Assembly: GCA_020061725.1 (NCBI GenBank)
Contig: JAGUXS010000037.1
Coordinates: forward strand, 1 to 6,065
Direction of reading: 5' to 3'
From: Patescibacteria group bacterium
Lineage (GTDB): Bacteria; Patescibacteriota; Patescibacteriia; UBA2591; PGYQ01
Length of the DNA: 6,065 nucleotides
The position numbers were made by a program, and so were the translations under genes. The notes under the pieces are model-generated. The model saw only the letters and a program-made list of their open reading frames with translations. It was not told the DNA's origin and ran no database searches. Positions 4,890-6,065 of the stretch are shown here, one piece after another; position 1 is the stretch's first letter, and every line of letters begins with the position of its first letter.

Positions 4890-6023
4890 TCATGTTTTAA
4901 TATTTGATAAAACAATTATTTCAATGTGATCTTTTATTTTTGGAGTTTTTTTTATCCAAAAAGGAGAAAATTTTATTTCCGTTTTTTGAATTTCTTTAAA
5001 TTGATTAAAATACTCTTCAAGTTCTCTCTTTTTTAAACCAACTAATTTAGTTTTATTTAAAATTTCCGCCTTTGGATTTAAAGTCAATTCCCCCCCTAAA
5101 TGAACTTTGATTGTCGCTTCTTTGGTTTTAGAATTATATTTTTCAATTGAAAAAATAAAATTTTGCAAAGGATTGATCAATTCTTGAAAAGGAGAAATTT
5201 TTTCTAAAAGTTTAGACTTAGCGATTGCTAATAATTTTTCTTTATCAAAAGAAATGGCAATAATTTTTAATTTAATTCCTAAATTAAATTCATCTTTTTC
5301 TTTTTCTGTTTCTGTATCTTTTTTTATTTCCACAATTTCAGAAACAAAAAGAGAGGGGGTTGAATTATTTTTTTCATATTTAAACGATTCATCAATTTCT
5401 TTTTGAACTTTTTCCAAAATTTTTTCTTTTAATTTATTTGTAGCAATTTCAATGTCTTTTTCTGTAATAATTTTCTTTTTTTTAATGCCTCCTGTCATTG
5501 GTTCAAAACTTTGAGCATAAATTTTATCTTGCATTTGTTTTTGAAGACCGGGAATAATAAAATAAACCCCTTTAGAAATTTTATTTTCTTTTCCAGTTTG
5601 ATCAGCGTAAACTTCAACTTCGGTTTTTCCATTAGCTGGAATAAACGCGTTTTCTTTGAGGCGATATAAAATATTATCCGGAGAAAGCAGACGAGTGGTA
5701 GCAACAAGATTGCGATTCACGGAAGTAAGATTAAAAATTGTTACTTTTCCAGTTGCTTGCGTTTTTATTTCTAAATTAGTTTCTTGAGAAGGGAAAGTAT
5801 CTTGTTTTTCTTCAAAAGTTTCAGAAAAATTAGCTGAAATTACATTTGGATTTTGTGATTCAAAAGTCTCTTTCGCTAAAATAGTAAAATTTGTTTCAAT
5901 TTTTTTAAAATTAGGAGTAATAGTAATTACCGCTTTACTAAAAGAAAAATAAACAACGATTAAAGCTAAAAGCGTTGTAAAAACGATAAATGTGATGGAT
6001 ATTTTTACTAAAAGATTATTCAT
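4890..6023 (-). CDS. Single-pass membrane-anchored extracytoplasmic beta-rich protein (CPR 'baseplate J/gp47-like' type)
   Basis: The 377-residue protein starts with a short cytoplasmic piece and one hydrophobic helix (about 8-28, TFIVFTTLLALIVVYFSF). The rest should therefore sit outside the membrane. After a strand-rich AVITITPNF segment and a Ser/Glu-rich linker comes TGKVTIFNLTSVNRNLVATT (91-110), LLSPDNILYRLKE, FIPANGKTEVEVYADQTGKE (127-146) and EPMTGG (174-179). I recall this series from CPR proteins automatically named baseplate J-like. A Lys/Glu-rich helical part (180-245) follows, then a second mixed domain ending in KFSPFWIKKTPKIKDHIEI (351-369), also typical of these proteins. The exact function is unknown. 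A surface or secretion-related structural role is inferred; it is not evidence of a prophage, since no other phage gene is near. The ATG directly precedes the membrane segment, without an SD. It is the only gene here ending in TGA. Confidence 0.8.
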   Translation of the reverse strand: MNNLLVKISITFIVFTTLLALIVVYFSFSKAVITITPNFKKIETNFTILAKETFESQNPNVISANFSETFEEKQDTFPSQETNLEIKTQATGKVTIFNLTSVNRNLVATTRLLSPDNILYRLKENAFIPANGKTEVEVYADQTGKENKISKGVYFIIPGLQKQMQDKIYAQSFEPMTGGIKKKKIITEKDIEIATNKLKEKILEKVQKEIDESFKYEKNNSTPSLFVSEIVEIKKDTETEKEKDEFNLGIKLKIIAISFDKEKLLAIAKSKLLEKISPFQELINPLQNFIFSIEKYNSKTKEATIKVHLGGELTLNPKAEILNKTKLVGLKKRELEEYFNQFKEIQKTEIKFSPFWIKKTPKIKDHIEIIVLSNIKT

Positions 6024-6036
6024 AAATTAAAATTTA

Positions 6037-6065
6037 AGTAATCGGGAACAAGTAATCAGTAATCA
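6037..6065 (-). repeat. Heptamer tandem repeat upstream of the surface-protein gene, cut by the window edge
   Basis: On the minus strand, from 6065 towards the gene, successive sevens read TGATTAC, TGATTAC, TTGTTCC and CGATTAC. Two more A/T heptads (6037-6024) lead exactly to the ATG at 6023, so 42 bases are six register-keeping units. It is a short tandem repeat of period seven that continues outside the window. Its sequence differs from the parB upstream repeat. The role is unknown. Confidence 0.6.

Noticed and set aside
4890..4892. TGA recoded as glycine, as in some CPR lineages
   Set aside because: Reading through this TGA adds only four codons, glycines elsewhere use GGN, and no coding region contains an in-frame TGA.
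5495..5707. 70-codon minus-strand frame inside the surface-protein gene
   Set aside because: It is an alternative frame of a convincing longer coding sequence, with no motif of its own.

Overview
The window is very A+T-rich, with short intergenic gaps and genes that mostly start without a Shine-Dalgarno (SD) sequence. Its gene content is a chromosomal ParAB pair, an aspartyl-tRNA synthetase of the 'HGG' type, a family 2 glycosyltransferase and a single-pass surface protein of a kind common in the Candidate Phyla Radiation. Together these suggest a Patescibacteria/CPR-like bacterium. That placement is inferred from sequence style and protein motifs, not from a database match. Four genes end in TAA and one in TGA, and glycines are read from GGN codons, so nothing requires a recoded TGA.

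Layout: (1) 2-1704, plus strand: a 5'-truncated parA, then parB, the chromosome-segregation pair. A gap of about 60 bp between them carries a heptad-like repeat. (2) 1718-3526, minus strand: aspS, converging on parB. The short hairpin between them has the aspS stop codon in its loop. (3) 3527-3704: an AT-rich divergent intergenic region with one perfect palindrome. (4) 3705-4496, plus strand: a soluble GT2 glycosyltransferase, probably for surface glycan. (5) 4497-4889: about 390 bp without a conventional gene, and the most unusual part of the window. It holds a potentially two-state structured RNA with the only perfect SD before a start codon here (in front of a 9-codon ORF), a low-complexity T-rich stretch, a degenerate tRNA-Tyr-like sequence on the minus strand and an all-A/T perfect hairpin. 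(6) 4890-6023, minus strand: a membrane-anchored, extracytoplasmic beta-rich protein, with heptamer repeats just upstream running off the window.

The genes are housekeeping (segregation, tRNA charging) and envelope functions, in alternating orientations. Apart from parA-parB there is no evident operon. The best candidate for something undescribed is the RNA element at about 4504-4613. Two mutually exclusive sets of base pairs can be drawn by hand: one exposes the SD, and the other masks it and forms a stem directly followed by seven T residues.
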